A stretch of DNA of 64,000 bases from Maritimibacter sp. (GCA_002695005.1 NZNT01000010.1:1-64000), one strand, 5' to 3'; shown: positions 33,210 through 42,944, counted from the first letter of the stretch. The notes: generated by a model from the letters alone, not told the origin. Made by a program: numbers and translations.

Positions 33210-34601
33210 ATGGTCGAGATCAAACTGCACAACACCGCCACACGGTCGAAAGGGGTCTTCACGCCCATCGACCCGGACAACGTGCGGATGTATGTCTGCG
33301 GGCCGACCGTGTATGACCGCGCCCATCTGGGCAACGCGCGCCCGGTGGTGGTGTTCGACGTGCTCTACCGGCTGCTGCGGGAGGTCTATGGCGCCGATCA
33401 TGTGACCTATGTGCGCAACTTCACGGACGTGGACGACAAGATCATCGAGCGGGCGAACCGCGACGGCAAACCCATCGACCAGATCACGTCGGAGACGACG
33501 CAGTGGTATCTCGACGACATGGCCGCGCTGGGCGCGCTGGAACCGAACCAGATGCCGCGTGCGACGCAGCATATCGGTGACATGGTGACGATGATCGCGG
33601 GGCTGATCGAGGCGGGTCATGCCTATGAGGCCGAGGGCCATGTGCTTTTCGCGGTGGAGAGTTACGACGACTACGGCAAGCTTTCGGGCCGCTCGGTGGA
33701 CGACATGATCGCCGGGGCGCGGGTCGAAGTGGCACCCTACAAGCGCAACCCGATGGATTTCGTGCTGTGGAAGCCTGCCAAGGACGGCGAGCCGGGATGG
33801 GACAGCCCGTGGGGCCGCGGTCGGCCCGGCTGGCATATCGAGTGCTCGGCCATGTCTTATGAGCTGCTGGGCGAGACGTTTGACATTCATGGCGGTGGCA
33901 ACGACCTGATGTTTCCGCACCACGAGAATGAAATCGCGCAAAGCAAATGCGCCCGTGCGGGGGCGGGCTTTGCGAATGTGTGGCTGCATAACGAGATGTT
34001 GCAGGTCGAGGGCAAGAAGATGTCCAAGTCGCTTGGCAACTTCTTCACCGTGCATGACCTGCTCGAACAGGGCGTGCCGGGTGAGGTGATCCGCTTCGTG
34101 TTCCTCGGGACGCACTATCGCAAGCCGATGGATTGGACTGAGAAGAAGCGGGAGGAGGCCGAGGCGACCCTGCGCGGCTGGCGTCGGCTTCTGGCGGACG
34201 CCGAACCGATGGGGGCCGACACGGACGTGGTGGCGAGTGTCGCGGATGACCTGAACACGGCAGGTGCGCTGACGCGGCTGCACGCGATGGCGAAGGAGAT
34301 CGCGGCGAACCCGCAGAAGGATTGCTTTTACGAGAAGGGCGTGATGCTCGGCTCGGCGCGGTTCCTCGGTCTGCTGACGGATGAACTGGGCGGCTGGGAT
34401 GCGACGGTCGATCTTTCCGCCTTCGCGTCGAAACTCACGGACCTTCGCGCTTCGGCAATGGAAACCAAGGACTTCTCGCAGGTCGACGCGATGAAAACCG
34501 CGCTGACCGAGGCGGGGGTCGAGGTGCGCATGTCCAAGGCGGGCGTGGATCTCGTGCCCGGTGCCGGGTTCGATGCGGCGAAGCTGGAGGGGCTGAAATG
34601 A
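33210..34601 (+). CDS. cysS: Cysteinyl-tRNA synthetase
   Basis: The 463-residue class I enzyme charges tRNA-Cys. [19 protein letters not shown] contains the zinc cysteine and the HIGH-like motif, GWHIECSAM and [13 protein letters not shown] hold the other zinc ligands, and KMSKSLGN is the KMSKS loop. Length is normal. It is preceded by the cysteine-rich leader ORF and followed by cimA after 39 nt. Confidence 0.97.
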   Translation: MVEIKLHNTATRSKGVFTPIDPDNVRMYVCGPTVYDRAHLGNARPVVVFDVLYRLLREVYGADHVTYVRNFTDVDDKIIERANRDGKPIDQITSETTQWYLDDMAALGALEPNQMPRATQHIGDMVTMIAGLIEAGHAYEAEGHVLFAVESYDDYGKLSGRSVDDMIAGARVEVAPYKRNPMDFVLWKPAKDGEPGWDSPWGRGRPGWHIECSAMSYELLGETFDIHGGGNDLMFPHHENEIAQSKCARAGAGFANVWLHNEMLQVEGKKMSKSLGNFFTVHDLLEQGVPGEVIRFVFLGTHYRKPMDWTEKKREEAEATLRGWRRLLADAEPMGADTDVVASVADDLNTAGALTRLHAMAKEIAANPQKDCFYEKGVMLGSARFLGLLTDELGGWDATVDLSAFASKLTDLRASAMETKDFSQVDAMKTALTEAGVEVRMSKAGVDLVPGAGFDAAKLEGLK

Positions 34602-34640
34602 CCCAAGTCCCAACCAAGACCCAAATGAACGAGGCCCGTC

Positions 34641-36263
34641 ATGGCTGAACGTCTCTACCTTTTCGACACCACGCTGCGCGACGGGCAACAGACGCAGGGC
34701 GTACAGTTCTCGACCCCCGAGAAGATGGCGATTGCCGAGAGCCTCGACGCGCTGGGCATCGACTATATCGAGGGCGGCTGGCCGGGGGCGAACCCGACCG
34801 ACAGCGAGTTCTTCGAGACGCGGCCCGAGACCCGCGCGACCTTCACCGCCTTCGGGATGACCAAGCGGGCCGGGCGCTCGGCCGAGAATGACGACGTGCT
34901 GGCGCAGGTGTTCAATGCCAATACGCCCGCCGTCTGCCTTGTCGGCAAGACACATGATTTCCACGTCACGACGGCGCTGGGGATCACGCTGGAGGAAAAC
35001 CTCGAAAACATCTCGGCCTCTATCGCTTATCTCAAGCGCGAGGGGCGCGAGGCGCTGTTCGATGCGGAGCATTTCTTCGACGGCTACAAGGCGAACCCGG
35101 ATTATGCGCTGTCTTGTGCGAAGGCGGCTTATGAAGCAGGGGCGCGTTGGGTCGTGCTGTGCGACACCAACGGCGGCACGCTCCCGCGTGAGGTAGAGGC
35201 GATCACGCGGGCGGTCATCGCGGCGGGCATCCCCGGCGACCATCTGGGCATCCACACCCATAACGACACGGGCAACGCGGTGGCCAATTCGCTCGCCGCC
35301 GTGGATGCCGGCGCGCGCCAGATTCAGGGGACGCTGAACGGGCTGGGGGAGCGGTGCGGCAATGCCAACCTCATCACCCTGATCCCGACGCTGATGCTGA
35401 AGGAGCCGTATTGCTCGGCCTACGAGATCGGGGTGCCGACCGAGGCGCTGGTCACGCTGACCCGCGTATCGCGGCAGTTGGACGACATCCTGAACCGTGT
35501 CCCGACGAAGAGCGCGCCCTATGTCGGCGGCTCGGCCTTCGTGCACAAGGCGGGGCTGCATGCGAGCGCGATCCTCAAGGACCCGACGACATACGAACAT
35601 ATCGACCCGGCGCTGGTGGGCAACGAGCGGGTCGTGCCGATGTCGAATCAGGCGGGGCAGTCGAACCTCAAGACCCGGCTGGAAGCCTTTGGAATCACGT
35701 TGGAAAAGGGCGATTCTCGGCTTGGCGAAATCCTTGACGCCGTGAAGGCGCGCGAGGATGCTGGGTTCGCCTATGACAGCGCCGAGGCGAGCTTCGAGCT
35801 GGTCGCGCGTGAGATCCTCGGCTCTCTCCCACGCTATTTCGATGTCGAGCGGTACCGCGTCATTTCCGAGCGGCGGCGCAACGCAAAGGGGCGCATCGTC
35901 GTGGAATCCGAGGCGATGGTGACGGTCCGCTATCCTGACGGCAACGAGCGCACCTCGTTTTACAAGAACGAGCATCCACATGAGATGCAGGATAACGGGC
36001 CCGTGAACGCGCTGTGGCAGGCCTTGCAGGCCGATCTTGGCCCGTACCAATCGGCCGTGGAGCCGGTGAAACTCACGGATTTCAAGGTGCGCATCACGCA
36101 GGGTGGCACCGAGGCCAAGACCCGTGTCATGATCGATTTCACCGACGGGGTGAAACAATGGTCCACTGTGGGCGTTTCGGCCAACATCGTGGACGCGAGC
36201 TTTGCCGCGCTGCTCGATGCGGTCGTATGGAAACTGGTGGCTGACGGACGGACCCAGGCATAG
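34641..36263 (+). CDS. cimA: (R)-citramalate synthase
   Basis: The 540-residue enzyme makes citramalate from pyruvate and acetyl-CoA, starting isoleucine synthesis by the pyruvate route. The HMG-lyase-like TIM barrel has FDTTLRDGQQTQGVQFS, CDTNGGTLP and GIHTHNDTGNAVANS metal and substrate blocks; the C-terminal regulatory LeuA dimer domain follows from about residue 410. The long form (about 540 residues) with GQQTQGV points to CimA rather than LeuA. Isoleucine codons in the cysS leader may be relevant if cysS and cimA are co-transcribed. Confidence 0.9.
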   Translation: MAERLYLFDTTLRDGQQTQGVQFSTPEKMAIAESLDALGIDYIEGGWPGANPTDSEFFETRPETRATFTAFGMTKRAGRSAENDDVLAQVFNANTPAVCLVGKTHDFHVTTALGITLEENLENISASIAYLKREGREALFDAEHFFDGYKANPDYALSCAKAAYEAGARWVVLCDTNGGTLPREVEAITRAVIAAGIPGDHLGIHTHNDTGNAVANSLAAVDAGARQIQGTLNGLGERCGNANLITLIPTLMLKEPYCSAYEIGVPTEALVTLTRVSRQLDDILNRVPTKSAPYVGGSAFVHKAGLHASAILKDPTTYEHIDPALVGNERVVPMSNQAGQSNLKTRLEAFGITLEKGDSRLGEILDAVKAREDAGFAYDSAEASFELVAREILGSLPRYFDVERYRVISERRRNAKGRIVVESEAMVTVRYPDGNERTSFYKNEHPHEMQDNGPVNALWQALQADLGPYQSAVEPVKLTDFKVRITQGGTEAKTRVMIDFTDGVKQWSTVGVSANIVDASFAALLDAVVWKLVADGRTQA

Positions 36264-36271
36264 GCGGTGGC

Positions 36272-37249
36272 ATGATCTACAAACTACTGATTTCGGGCGG
36301 TATTTCCGTCGTCATCTATTTCGTTATCGCGTTCGGGTTGATCCTGTCGCAGCCGGTGCGCGCGCTCGACACGGCACAGGGCGCGGGGTTGGATTTCGAG
36401 CGGATCGTCGGTCAGGATGCCACGGAGCCCGTGGAGCAGGTGAGCTATTCCACACCTGATGGCACCGCACTCACCTACGGCTGGGTCCACGAACCGGGCA
36501 GCGAGGCGAAACCTCTGGTCGTCATGGTCCACGGATCGGGGTGGTATGGCGGGCAGTTCGACCGGCTGGCGCGGGCGCTGAGCGACGTGGCCGAGGTCAA
36601 GACGGTGACCCTGCGCGGCCACGGGCCGGACCCGGTGCGGCGCGGTGACGTGGACTATATCGGCCAGCTCGAGGACGATCTGGTCCCGCTGTTCGAGGGG
36701 GCCGAGGGGCGGCGGCGTATCCTGCTTGGCCATTCCTCGGGCGGCGGGCTGGTCACGCGGTTCGCGGGTGGCGCGCATGGCGACCTGATCGACGGGGCGA
36801 TCCTGCTTGCGCCATTCCTGCAATACGACGCGCCGACGACGCGGGCCAACTCCGGCGGGTGGGCGCATACGCTGACCCGGCGGATCGTCGGTCTGTCGAT
36901 GCTCAACATGGTCGGCATCCACGCGCTCGACCACCTGACGATGATCCAGTTTGCCATGCCGCAGGCGGTGCTGGACGGTCCACGCGGCGACCATGCGACC
37001 ACGGCCTATTCCTGGCGGCTCAACACCAGCTACGCGCCCCGGCGCGACTACCGCGCCGACATTGCGGCGCTGCCGCCGTTCCTGCTTGTCGCCGGGGCCG
37101 GGGACGAGGCGATGAATGCGGCGGCCTATGAGCCGCTGATGGCGCCGGTCAACGGGCAGGGGCAGTATCACGTCATCGAGGGGGCCGGGCACCTCGACAT
37201 CGTCGACGATCCCCGCACGCTGGACCTGATCCGGGCGTTTCTGGAATGA
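36272..37249 (+). CDS. Membrane-anchored alpha/beta hydrolase
   Basis: The 325-residue protein starts with one membrane helix (LLISGGISVVIYFVIAFGLI), then an alpha/beta hydrolase domain. The oxyanion block is VMVHGSGWYGG, the nucleophile serine is in LGHSSGGG, the acid is likely the aspartate in AGAGDEA, and the histidine is in GAGHLDIV. It may be a lysophospholipase or esterase; the substrate is unknown. The end overlaps the next gene by 4 nt. Confidence 0.82.
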   Translation: MIYKLLISGGISVVIYFVIAFGLILSQPVRALDTAQGAGLDFERIVGQDATEPVEQVSYSTPDGTALTYGWVHEPGSEAKPLVVMVHGSGWYGGQFDRLARALSDVAEVKTVTLRGHGPDPVRRGDVDYIGQLEDDLVPLFEGAEGRRRILLGHSSGGGLVTRFAGGAHGDLIDGAILLAPFLQYDAPTTRANSGGWAHTLTRRIVGLSMLNMVGIHALDHLTMIQFAMPQAVLDGPRGDHATTAYSWRLNTSYAPRRDYRADIAALPPFLLVAGAGDEAMNAAAYEPLMAPVNGQGQYHVIEGAGHLDIVDDPRTLDLIRAFLE

Positions 37250-37998
37250 CCGTTCAGGCCTGTGCAGAGATCGTGGAGCGTGGCGACCCCGACCGGCTTC
37301 TGGCCGCGATGACCGCGCCGGTATCGGACCGGGAGGTTCTGTTCCCGCTCTATGCCTTCAACCTCGAAATCGCGCGGGCGCCTTGGCTGACGCAGGAGCC
37401 GTTGATCGCGGAAATGCGGCTTCAGTTCTGGCGGGATGCGCTGGACGAGATCGAGCAGGGGCAGCAACCCCGGGCACATGAGGTCGTGGAACCGCTCGCG
37501 GCGGCGATCCACGGGCGGGCCATCCCGCTGGCCCCGCTGCGGGGCATGATCGACGCGCGCCGGGCCGATATCGCCCGCGAGCCCTTCGTCGCGCCTGCGG
37601 ATCTGTGGGATTACATCAACGCCGGGGCCGGCGGCCTGATGTTTGCCTCGGTCGCGGCGCTCGGGCGCACGGACGGGGCGCAGGCGCGGGTGCTGGGCCG
37701 GGTGCAGGGCTTGGCGGCCTGGCTGGAGGCGCAGCCGGAACTCGAGGCGCACGGCTGGCGGGCTTTCGATCCGGCGTTCTACCCGGAGATGATCGACATG
37801 GCGCTTGACGAGCTTGCCTCGCTCAAAGGCCACGACTTCGGGGCCGCTACCCCAGCGGCGCGGGCCGCGAGCCGGGCGGGCGCCATCCTCAAGCGGGCGA
37901 AAGCTGACCCGGCGGCCATCACCGAGGGCCGGGTGTCCGAGAGCGAATTCGTCCGGCGGGGCCGCTTCCTGTGGAAGACGCTGCGCGGGCGGTGGTGA
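37246..37998 (+). CDS. Squalene/phytoene synthase family protein
   Basis: The 250-residue all-helical protein belongs to the squalene/phytoene synthase superfamily: FPLYAFNLEIARAPWL and MRLQFWRDALDEI are the typical first blocks. The aspartate-rich motifs of true prenyl synthases are incomplete; it resembles the NDUFAF6-like branch, whose eukaryotic members help assemble respiratory complex I. Its start overlaps the hydrolase by ATGA. Function is uncertain. Confidence 0.8.
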   Translation: MTVQACAEIVERGDPDRLLAAMTAPVSDREVLFPLYAFNLEIARAPWLTQEPLIAEMRLQFWRDALDEIEQGQQPRAHEVVEPLAAAIHGRAIPLAPLRGMIDARRADIAREPFVAPADLWDYINAGAGGLMFASVAALGRTDGAQARVLGRVQGLAAWLEAQPELEAHGWRAFDPAFYPEMIDMALDELASLKGHDFGAATPAARAASRAGAILKRAKADPAAITEGRVSESEFVRRGRFLWKTLRGRW

Positions 37999-38004
37999 CG
38001 GCCG

Positions 38005-38667
38005 TCAGCGCTCGCCGTAGATGCGCACGATGCCGGCCTTGGCGCTGCCGTCCTGCGTGACGGTGAGAAGCCCGGCCGTCGACGTCGTGGTGTAGAACGA
38101 CGTCGTGGCGGCATCCGGTCCCGCGAAACTGCCGCGCCCGGTGCCACCCAGAACGATCTCCTTGCCGAAATGGTCGATGGTGCCCGCGATGTCGGCCGCA
38201 TAAAGCTCGCCCGTGATGCGGCCGTTGGTGACCTCGATCTCGCCGTCGATGCTTTGGGTCGTGCCGATCACGCGCTCGACCTCCGCTTCGTTCTGGGCAC
38301 CGGACGCGGCCCAGAATTCAGCCGCGCTGACGTTTTGCGCGCCGACGAGGTTGGTCACGGTGCCGCTGATCGTGCCCGCACCGAAATTGGCCATGAGCAT
38401 CGCTTCGCCCGCGAACATGCTGGCGTCGCCGCTGGTGATCGTATCGCCGACGAGGCCGTAGGCCCCCCCTTTGAAGGTGGCCGATCCGGTGTCCGGGATC
38501 GTGGTGTTGCCGGCGGCGTGTGCCTCGGCAAAGGCGCTGTTGGAGGACACGATCAGTTCGGCGACAGAGTTGTATGATCCGCCCGCGGTCGTGGTATTGA
38601 GACAGCCGGAGACGGCGAGGCACACGACCAGAGCGGCGTGGGCGCGGACGATGGTTCGGGTTTTCAT
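38005..38667 (-). CDS. Lipoprotein, transferrin-binding-protein-like beta-barrel (paralogue A)
   Basis: The 220-residue protein has a lipoprotein signal (VVCLAVSGC, lipid cysteine about residue 22). The rest is rich in Gly, Ser, Thr and strand-forming residues; TATFKGG-type and GTGRGSFAGPDA segments look like the C-terminal beta-barrel of TbpB/factor-H-binding proteins. It is similar in layout to the next gene (38831-39496), with a shared GGTGxGxFxGxDA block. Probably on the outer membrane. Function unknown. Confidence 0.65.
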   Translation of the reverse strand: MKTRTIVRAHAALVVCLAVSGCLNTTTAGGSYNSVAELIVSSNSAFAEAHAAGNTTIPDTGSATFKGGAYGLVGDTITSGDASMFAGEAMLMANFGAGTISGTVTNLVGAQNVSAAEFWAASGAQNEAEVERVIGTTQSIDGEIEVTNGRITGELYAADIAGTIDHFGKEIVLGGTGRGSFAGPDAATTSFYTTTSTAGLLTVTQDGSAKAGIVRIYGER

Positions 38668-38718
38668 GTGAGGGGAGTCCCTGTGATACGTCGATAGTAT
38701 GTCCGGAGATCCCGATGC

Positions 38719-38745
38719 GCCCTATCCCCTGAACCGGGGGCTTCG
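38719..38745 (-). promoter_or_regulatory. Shared upstream element of the lipoprotein genes, copy A
   Basis: CCCTGAACCGGGGG (from 38728) lies about 60 nt upstream of lipoprotein A. A near copy, CCCTGAACAGGGGG, lies at the same distance from lipoprotein B (39553). Both are partly self-complementary. Equal spacing suggests a common promoter or operator. Confidence 0.45.
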
Positions 38746-38775
38746 CGTCTCTGGATGCCGCGCGACCGAAATGGG

Positions 38776-38802
38776 CCCGCACCTTGACGATGCGGGCCCA
38801 CT
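38776..38802. terminator. Hairpin downstream of lipoprotein B
   Basis: A perfect 10-bp inverted repeat, TGGGCCCGCA and TGCGGGCCCA, with a 7-nt loop lies after the stop of lipoprotein B (minus strand) and is followed in that direction by ATTTCGG. It is a likely terminator, though the T-run is short. Confidence 0.5.
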
Positions 38803-38830
38803 GCCGATTGGCGGTCCGGCCGTGCGCGGC

Positions 38831-39496
38831 CTATTTCGTCGCGTTGATGTAGATCTGACCCTCTTGCGCCGTGCCGTTCTCGGTCAGGGTCGATTGCGTG
38901 CCGAAGCCGTTGAGCGTCGTGCCGCCATAGATCTTGACCCCGTCCGCATCGGCCCCGACGAACTGGCCTGCGCCGGTGCCGCCGACCATGATCGTGTCGC
39001 CGTCCTGCGTGAGCGTGCCGCTGAAGCCGACCGTGAACCGTTCGCCGGTGGACGTGTCGCTGGTCACGTCGATCTTGCCGTCGACCGGGGAGAAGTCGGC
39101 CAGTTGCGCTTCGACATCGGCGACGGTGCCGGAGTAAACGGCGGTGTTGAACGCCTGCATGTTCACGTCCTTCGCGCCTACGAAATTCTGGAGGGTGCCG
39201 CTTACCGCACCGCCCGCAGCGCTGAAGCTGGCGTCGAGCGTCGCTTCGCCCGCCATGACACGCTGGTTCGTCGTCGTGGCGCTATCGGCCATCTGGATCA
39301 GGGCGGAGCCCGTGTAGCTGGCGGTGCCGCCGGTGGGCATGACGGTGGTCTGGCTCTCAAGCTCGCCGACCTCGGTGATGGAGTCGTAAACGACCTCGGC
39401 CAGCGACCCCTGAAGCCCCGTGCCCTTGAGGCAGCCGGACAAGGCGAAAACGGCGCAAATCGACAGACCGGTGCGCAGCATGTTTTTGGTATTCAT
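38831..39496 (-). CDS. Lipoprotein, transferrin-binding-protein-like beta-barrel (paralogue B)
   Basis: The 221-residue protein has a lipoprotein signal (ICAVFALSGC, lipid cysteine about residue 22), then strand-rich sequence with TASYTGSALIQM, GTLQNFVGAKDVN and GGTGAGQFVGADADG. The order of blocks follows paralogue A (VGAQNVS vs VGAKDVN; GGTGRGSFAG vs GGTGAGQFVG), so the two arose by tandem duplication. Possibly a surface lipoprotein. No Slam or TonB receptor gene is seen nearby. Confidence 0.65.
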   Translation of the reverse strand: MNTKNMLRTGLSICAVFALSGCLKGTGLQGSLAEVVYDSITEVGELESQTTVMPTGGTASYTGSALIQMADSATTTNQRVMAGEATLDASFSAAGGAVSGTLQNFVGAKDVNMQAFNTAVYSGTVADVEAQLADFSPVDGKIDVTSDTSTGERFTVGFSGTLTQDGDTIMVGGTGAGQFVGADADGVKIYGGTTLNGFGTQSTLTENGTAQEGQIYINATK

Positions 39497-39550
39497 GAAA
39501 AACCCTCACTAGATGTGAGGGATGTAGTCTCGAAACCCGCGGGCCGCCTA

Positions 39551-39565
39551 CACCCTGAACAGGGG
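39551..39565 (-). promoter_or_regulatory. Shared upstream element of the lipoprotein genes, copy B
   Basis: CACCCTGAACAGGGG holds the perfect palindrome CCCTG-AA-CAGGG. It lies about 60 nt before lipoprotein B and just after the MFS gene's stop, so it could also end the MFS transcript. Confidence 0.45.
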
Positions 39566-39566
39566 G

Positions 39567-40787
39567 TCAATCCTCCTGCGGGCGCATGACGAGCCAGATG
39601 AGCGCGGCGCCGGCGAGGGCGAGGAAGGGGACCATCGCGATGTTCACGGCGGTCCAGCCGTCCTGCGGCGTGCCGCCGGAGCAGTTCATCAGACCGCCGG
39701 AGGCGAGCGAGGCCAGCGTCACGCCGCCGAAGACGATCATGTCGTTCATGCCCTGGATGCGGCCGCGCTCATGAGGCGCGTGGCTGGAGGCGAAGAGCGT
39801 GGTGGCGCCGATGAAGCCGAAGTTCCAGCCGATGCCAAGCAGGACGAGGGCGATGAAGAAGTTCTCGAGCTCGACGCCCTGAAGCCCCACGAGTCCTGCG
39901 GCGGCGAGGATGACGAGGCCGGTCGCCATGATTTTTTTCGTGCCGAAGCGCGCGATCAGGTGGCCGGTGAAGAACGACGGAATGAACATGGCCAGGACGT
40001 GGGCCGAGACGACATCGGCGGCGCGCGCCTCGCCAAAGCCGCAGCCGACGACGGCGAGCGGGGTGGAGGTCATCACGAGGTTCATCAGCGAATAGCTCAC
40101 CATCGCCACGATGATCGCGACCGCAATGGTCGGGGTCGTGAGCAACTGCCAGACCGTGCGGCCATGGGGCGCGTCCTTGTCCGGCACCGGCGGGCGGGGG
40201 ATGTCGAGCGCGAGGAAGAGGAGCGAGCCGACGAGGTTGATGATGATGATCGCGCCGTAGACGCCGAGGAAGGAGATGACGCTCACGTCCACCGTTGCCT
40301 TGACGAGCTGCGGTCCGATGATGGCCGAGACGAGCCCGCCCGCCATGACGTAGGAGATCGCCTTGGGCCGGAAGTCGTCGGAGGCGGTGTCGGCGGCGGC
40401 GAAGCGGTAAAACCCCTGCGCCGACATATACATGCCGGTGAAGGCCGAGCCGATGATGAACAGGGTGAAGCTGGCCTGCGACAGGCCATAGGCCGCGATT
40501 GCCGCGCCGATCGTGCCGCCCAGCGTTCCGGTCCAGAACCCCGCGCGGCGCCCGAACCGCTGCATGATCCAGCTCATCGGATTGGCCGAGAGCATCGAGA
40601 CGAGCACGATGGCCGAGATCGCGAGGGTCGCGAAACAGGGGTTCGGCGCAAGCGATTGCCCCGCCAGCCCGCCGACGGTGAAGATCATGGGCATCTGTGC
40701 GCCCAGCAGCGCCTGCGCCATGACGAGAATCGCCACATTGCGCTTGGCCTTGCGGTCGTCGGTCTGGGGGAGAACGGCATCGGTCAT
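39567..40787 (-). CDS. MFS transporter
   Basis: The 406-residue protein has 12 membrane helices and the loop motif MQRFGRRAGFWTG between helices 2 and 3. GIGWNFGFIGATTLFASSHAPHERGRIQGMND is a conserved later segment. The substrate is unknown. It lies 40 nt after cobB on the same strand and may be in the cobA-cobB operon, so a link to corrinoid or cobalt handling is possible but unproven. Confidence 0.8.
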   Translation of the reverse strand: MTDAVLPQTDDRKAKRNVAILVMAQALLGAQMPMIFTVGGLAGQSLAPNPCFATLAISAIVLVSMLSANPMSWIMQRFGRRAGFWTGTLGGTIGAAIAAYGLSQASFTLFIIGSAFTGMYMSAQGFYRFAAADTASDDFRPKAISYVMAGGLVSAIIGPQLVKATVDVSVISFLGVYGAIIIINLVGSLLFLALDIPRPPVPDKDAPHGRTVWQLLTTPTIAVAIIVAMVSYSLMNLVMTSTPLAVVGCGFGEARAADVVSAHVLAMFIPSFFTGHLIARFGTKKIMATGLVILAAAGLVGLQGVELENFFIALVLLGIGWNFGFIGATTLFASSHAPHERGRIQGMNDMIVFGGVTLASLASGGLMNCSGGTPQDGWTAVNIAMVPFLALAGAALIWLVMRPQED

Positions 40788-40827
40788 GGGGCGGACTTAT
40801 CCTGACACATTCAAAAAGGGAAGACTG

Positions 40828-42096
40828 TTAAACATGGTCGATGATATGGGCGAAGGATCCGGCCACGCGGCCCTCGATCAGGCCCATCGGGGGGAGTTGG
40901 GTGCCTTCCGCGTCCTGTGCCTCGAACAGCGGTGTGCCATCGGCGGCGAGGGTGGTGGCGTAGTGGAACTCATGCGCCATGTGCGTGCCGGGGAGGGCGT
41001 TCCATCGGCTGGTGAGACGGCGGTAGCCGAGATGCAGCTTGCGTTGTGCGAAGGACGTGCTCAGGCCAATGAGCCCGGCCATCCTGTGCGCCGTTCCGCC
41101 CGCGTCGGTCAGCGACTCGCCGAGGACCATGTAGCCGCCGCACTCGCCGTAAATGTCCGTCGTGCGCGCGACGTCGCGCAGGCTGCCAAGAAACGCGGTG
41201 TTCGCGGCGAGGGTGGCCGCATGCAGTTCCGGGTAGCCGCCGGGCAGGTAGACGAGGTCGGCCTCCGGTACAGGCTCATCCGCAAGCGGGGAAAACGACA
41301 GGAGCGTGCTGCCCGCGCGGGTCCAGTCCGCGATCTGGTGCGGGTAGGTGAAGCTGAAGGCCGCGTCGCGCGCGATGGCGATCCGGGCCGGGGCCTTGGC
41401 CGGGGCGCGCGCTGGGGCCGTTGCGGTGGCGCATGCGAGGGCGGTAAGCGCGTCGAGGTCCACCTGGGCGGCCACCGCTTCGGCGGCGCGGTCGAGAAAG
41501 CCCGTGAGGTCCGGGTGTTCCGAGGCTTGGACGAGGCCTAGGTGGCGGTCTGGAAGGGCGAGCGCCGGGTCGCGGCGCAGGGCTCCGAGGACCGGAAGGC
41601 CGAGCGGGGCGAGGGCGCGGCGCAACATCGCCTCGTGCCGGGGGGAGCCGACATTGTTCAGGATCACGCCCGCAACGCGCACCTCCGGGTCGTGGCTCGC
41701 GAAGCCACGCACGAGCGCGGCCACCGAGTGGGACATATGGCCCGCATTCACCACCAGCACGACCGGCAAGCCGAGGATGCGCGCGAGGTCTGCCGTGGCC
41801 CCGTCGCCATCGGGCGGTGCGCCGTCGAACAGGCCCATCGCGCCCTCGATCAACAGGAGGCCGTCGCCGTCCGCCAGCGCGCGGATGCGGTGTTTTGGCA
41901 TGGCCCACGCGTCAAGGTTCATCGATACCTGACCACACGCGGCCTCGTGAAACCGGGGGTCGATGTAGTCCGGTCCGGATTTGGCGCCACGAACGGCCTC
42001 GCCGCGCTGCGTGAGCGCCCGGAGCAGCCCCAGCGTTACCGTGGTCTTGCCGCTGCCCGAGGTGGGCGCGGCGAGGATCAGGCCCTTGCCGCTCAT
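40828..42096 (-). CDS. cobB: Cobyrinate (hydrogenobyrinate) a,c-diamide synthase
   Basis: The 422-residue glutamine-dependent amidase shows the ATP-binding opening APTSGSGKTTVTLGLLRAL, KSGPDYIDPRFH, and the C-terminal amidotransferase cysteine in ECGGYMVLGE with GLSTSFAQRKLHLGYR. It adds amides to side chains a and c of cobyrinic or hydrogenobyrinic acid. Aerobic Rhodobacteraceae normally use the hydrogenobyrinate route. It overlaps cobA by 4 nt. Confidence 0.93.
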   Translation of the reverse strand: MSGKGLILAAPTSGSGKTTVTLGLLRALTQRGEAVRGAKSGPDYIDPRFHEAACGQVSMNLDAWAMPKHRIRALADGDGLLLIEGAMGLFDGAPPDGDGATADLARILGLPVVLVVNAGHMSHSVAALVRGFASHDPEVRVAGVILNNVGSPRHEAMLRRALAPLGLPVLGALRRDPALALPDRHLGLVQASEHPDLTGFLDRAAEAVAAQVDLDALTALACATATAPARAPAKAPARIAIARDAAFSFTYPHQIADWTRAGSTLLSFSPLADEPVPEADLVYLPGGYPELHAATLAANTAFLGSLRDVARTTDIYGECGGYMVLGESLTDAGGTAHRMAGLIGLSTSFAQRKLHLGYRRLTSRWNALPGTHMAHEFHYATTLAADGTPLFEAQDAEGTQLPPMGLIEGRVAGSFAHIIDHV

Positions 42097-42944
42097 CCGT
42101 CTTCGACAGGCCGCCCGAGGGCGAGCGGGTCGAGGTTGCGGGGCGGGGTGCCCATCGCCAGCGACTGCCAGTCAAGCGCTTGACGTAGCAGAGCGGCGCG
42201 GCCCACGCAGATGACCGCGGGGGCGCCGACGCCCGCCGTTACCGCATCTGCGGCGCAGGTGGCGAGCGTGGTTTCCAACACCGTCTGGCCGGGAAGGGTG
42301 GCGTCGGACACGATGGCCACCGGCTCATCTCCGCCCCGCCCGGCGGCCATGAGGTCGGCTGCGATGGCGGGGAGGTGCTTCATCCCCATGTAGATCACGA
42401 TGACGCCGGAGCCCTTTGCGACGCTCTCCCAGTCGACGCCCGAAACCTGCCCGCGCCGGTCGTGGCCGGTGACGAAGGTCACGGCCTGATTCACATCGCG
42501 GTGGGTAACGGGGATGCCCGCATAGGCCAGCCCGCCGATGCCCGCCGAGATGCCGGGAATGATGCGGATCGGAACGCCGTGCTGAACGAGGGTCTGCCCC
42601 TCTTCACCGCCGCGCCCGAAGACGAAGGGATCGCCGCCCTTGAGGCGCAGCACCCGCTTGCCGTCGCGGGCGAGGTCGATGAGCTGGAGCGAGATGTCCT
42701 TTTGCTTGGCCGAGGGTTTGCCGCCGCGTTTCCCCGCATAGACGACGTCGGCCTGCGGACCCGCCCAAGCGAGGATGCGGTCGTCCACCAGCGCGTCATG
42801 CACGATCACGTCGGCCTGGCCGAGCGCGTTCAGTGCGTGGAGTGTGAGCAACCCCGGATCGCCCGGCCCCGCGCCGCAGAGCCAGACCCAGCCGGGCTGC
42901 ATCCTGGGCCAGTCGCCAGGGGGAAGAAGGGTCGAGTCGGTCAT
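42093..42944 (-). CDS. cobA: Uroporphyrinogen-III C-methyltransferase
   Basis: With the start at 42944 the protein is 283 residues. WLCGAGPGDPGLLTLHALNAL, VIVHDALV, LRLKGGDPFVFGRGGEE and the IPGISAG-type block are SUMT motifs. It makes precorrin-2, the branch point to siroheme and cobalamin. There is no CysG-like fused dehydrogenase domain. It is upstream of and overlaps cobB, and is divergent from cbiD across 83 nt, too short for a cobalamin riboswitch. Confidence 0.93.
   Translation of the reverse strand: MTDSTLLPPGDWPRMQPGWVWLCGAGPGDPGLLTLHALNALGQADVIVHDALVDDRILAWAGPQADVVYAGKRGGKPSAKQKDISLQLIDLARDGKRVLRLKGGDPFVFGRGGEEGQTLVQHGVPIRIIPGISAGIGGLAYAGIPVTHRDVNQAVTFVTGHDRRGQVSGVDWESVAKGSGVIVIYMGMKHLPAIAADLMAAGRGGDEPVAIVSDATLPGQTVLETTLATCAADAVTAGVGAPAVICVGRAALLRQALDWQSLAMGTPPRNLDPLALGRPVEDG

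Noticed and set aside
34598-34648. 16-codon ORF overlapping the cysS stop and running into cimA
   Set aside because: It starts with an ATGA overlap but has no ribosome-binding site or biased codon content; likely chance.
33150-36158. Minus-strand ORF of 1002 codons under cysS and cimA
   Set aside because: It mirrors two well-supported genes on the other strand and shows no domain or start signal.
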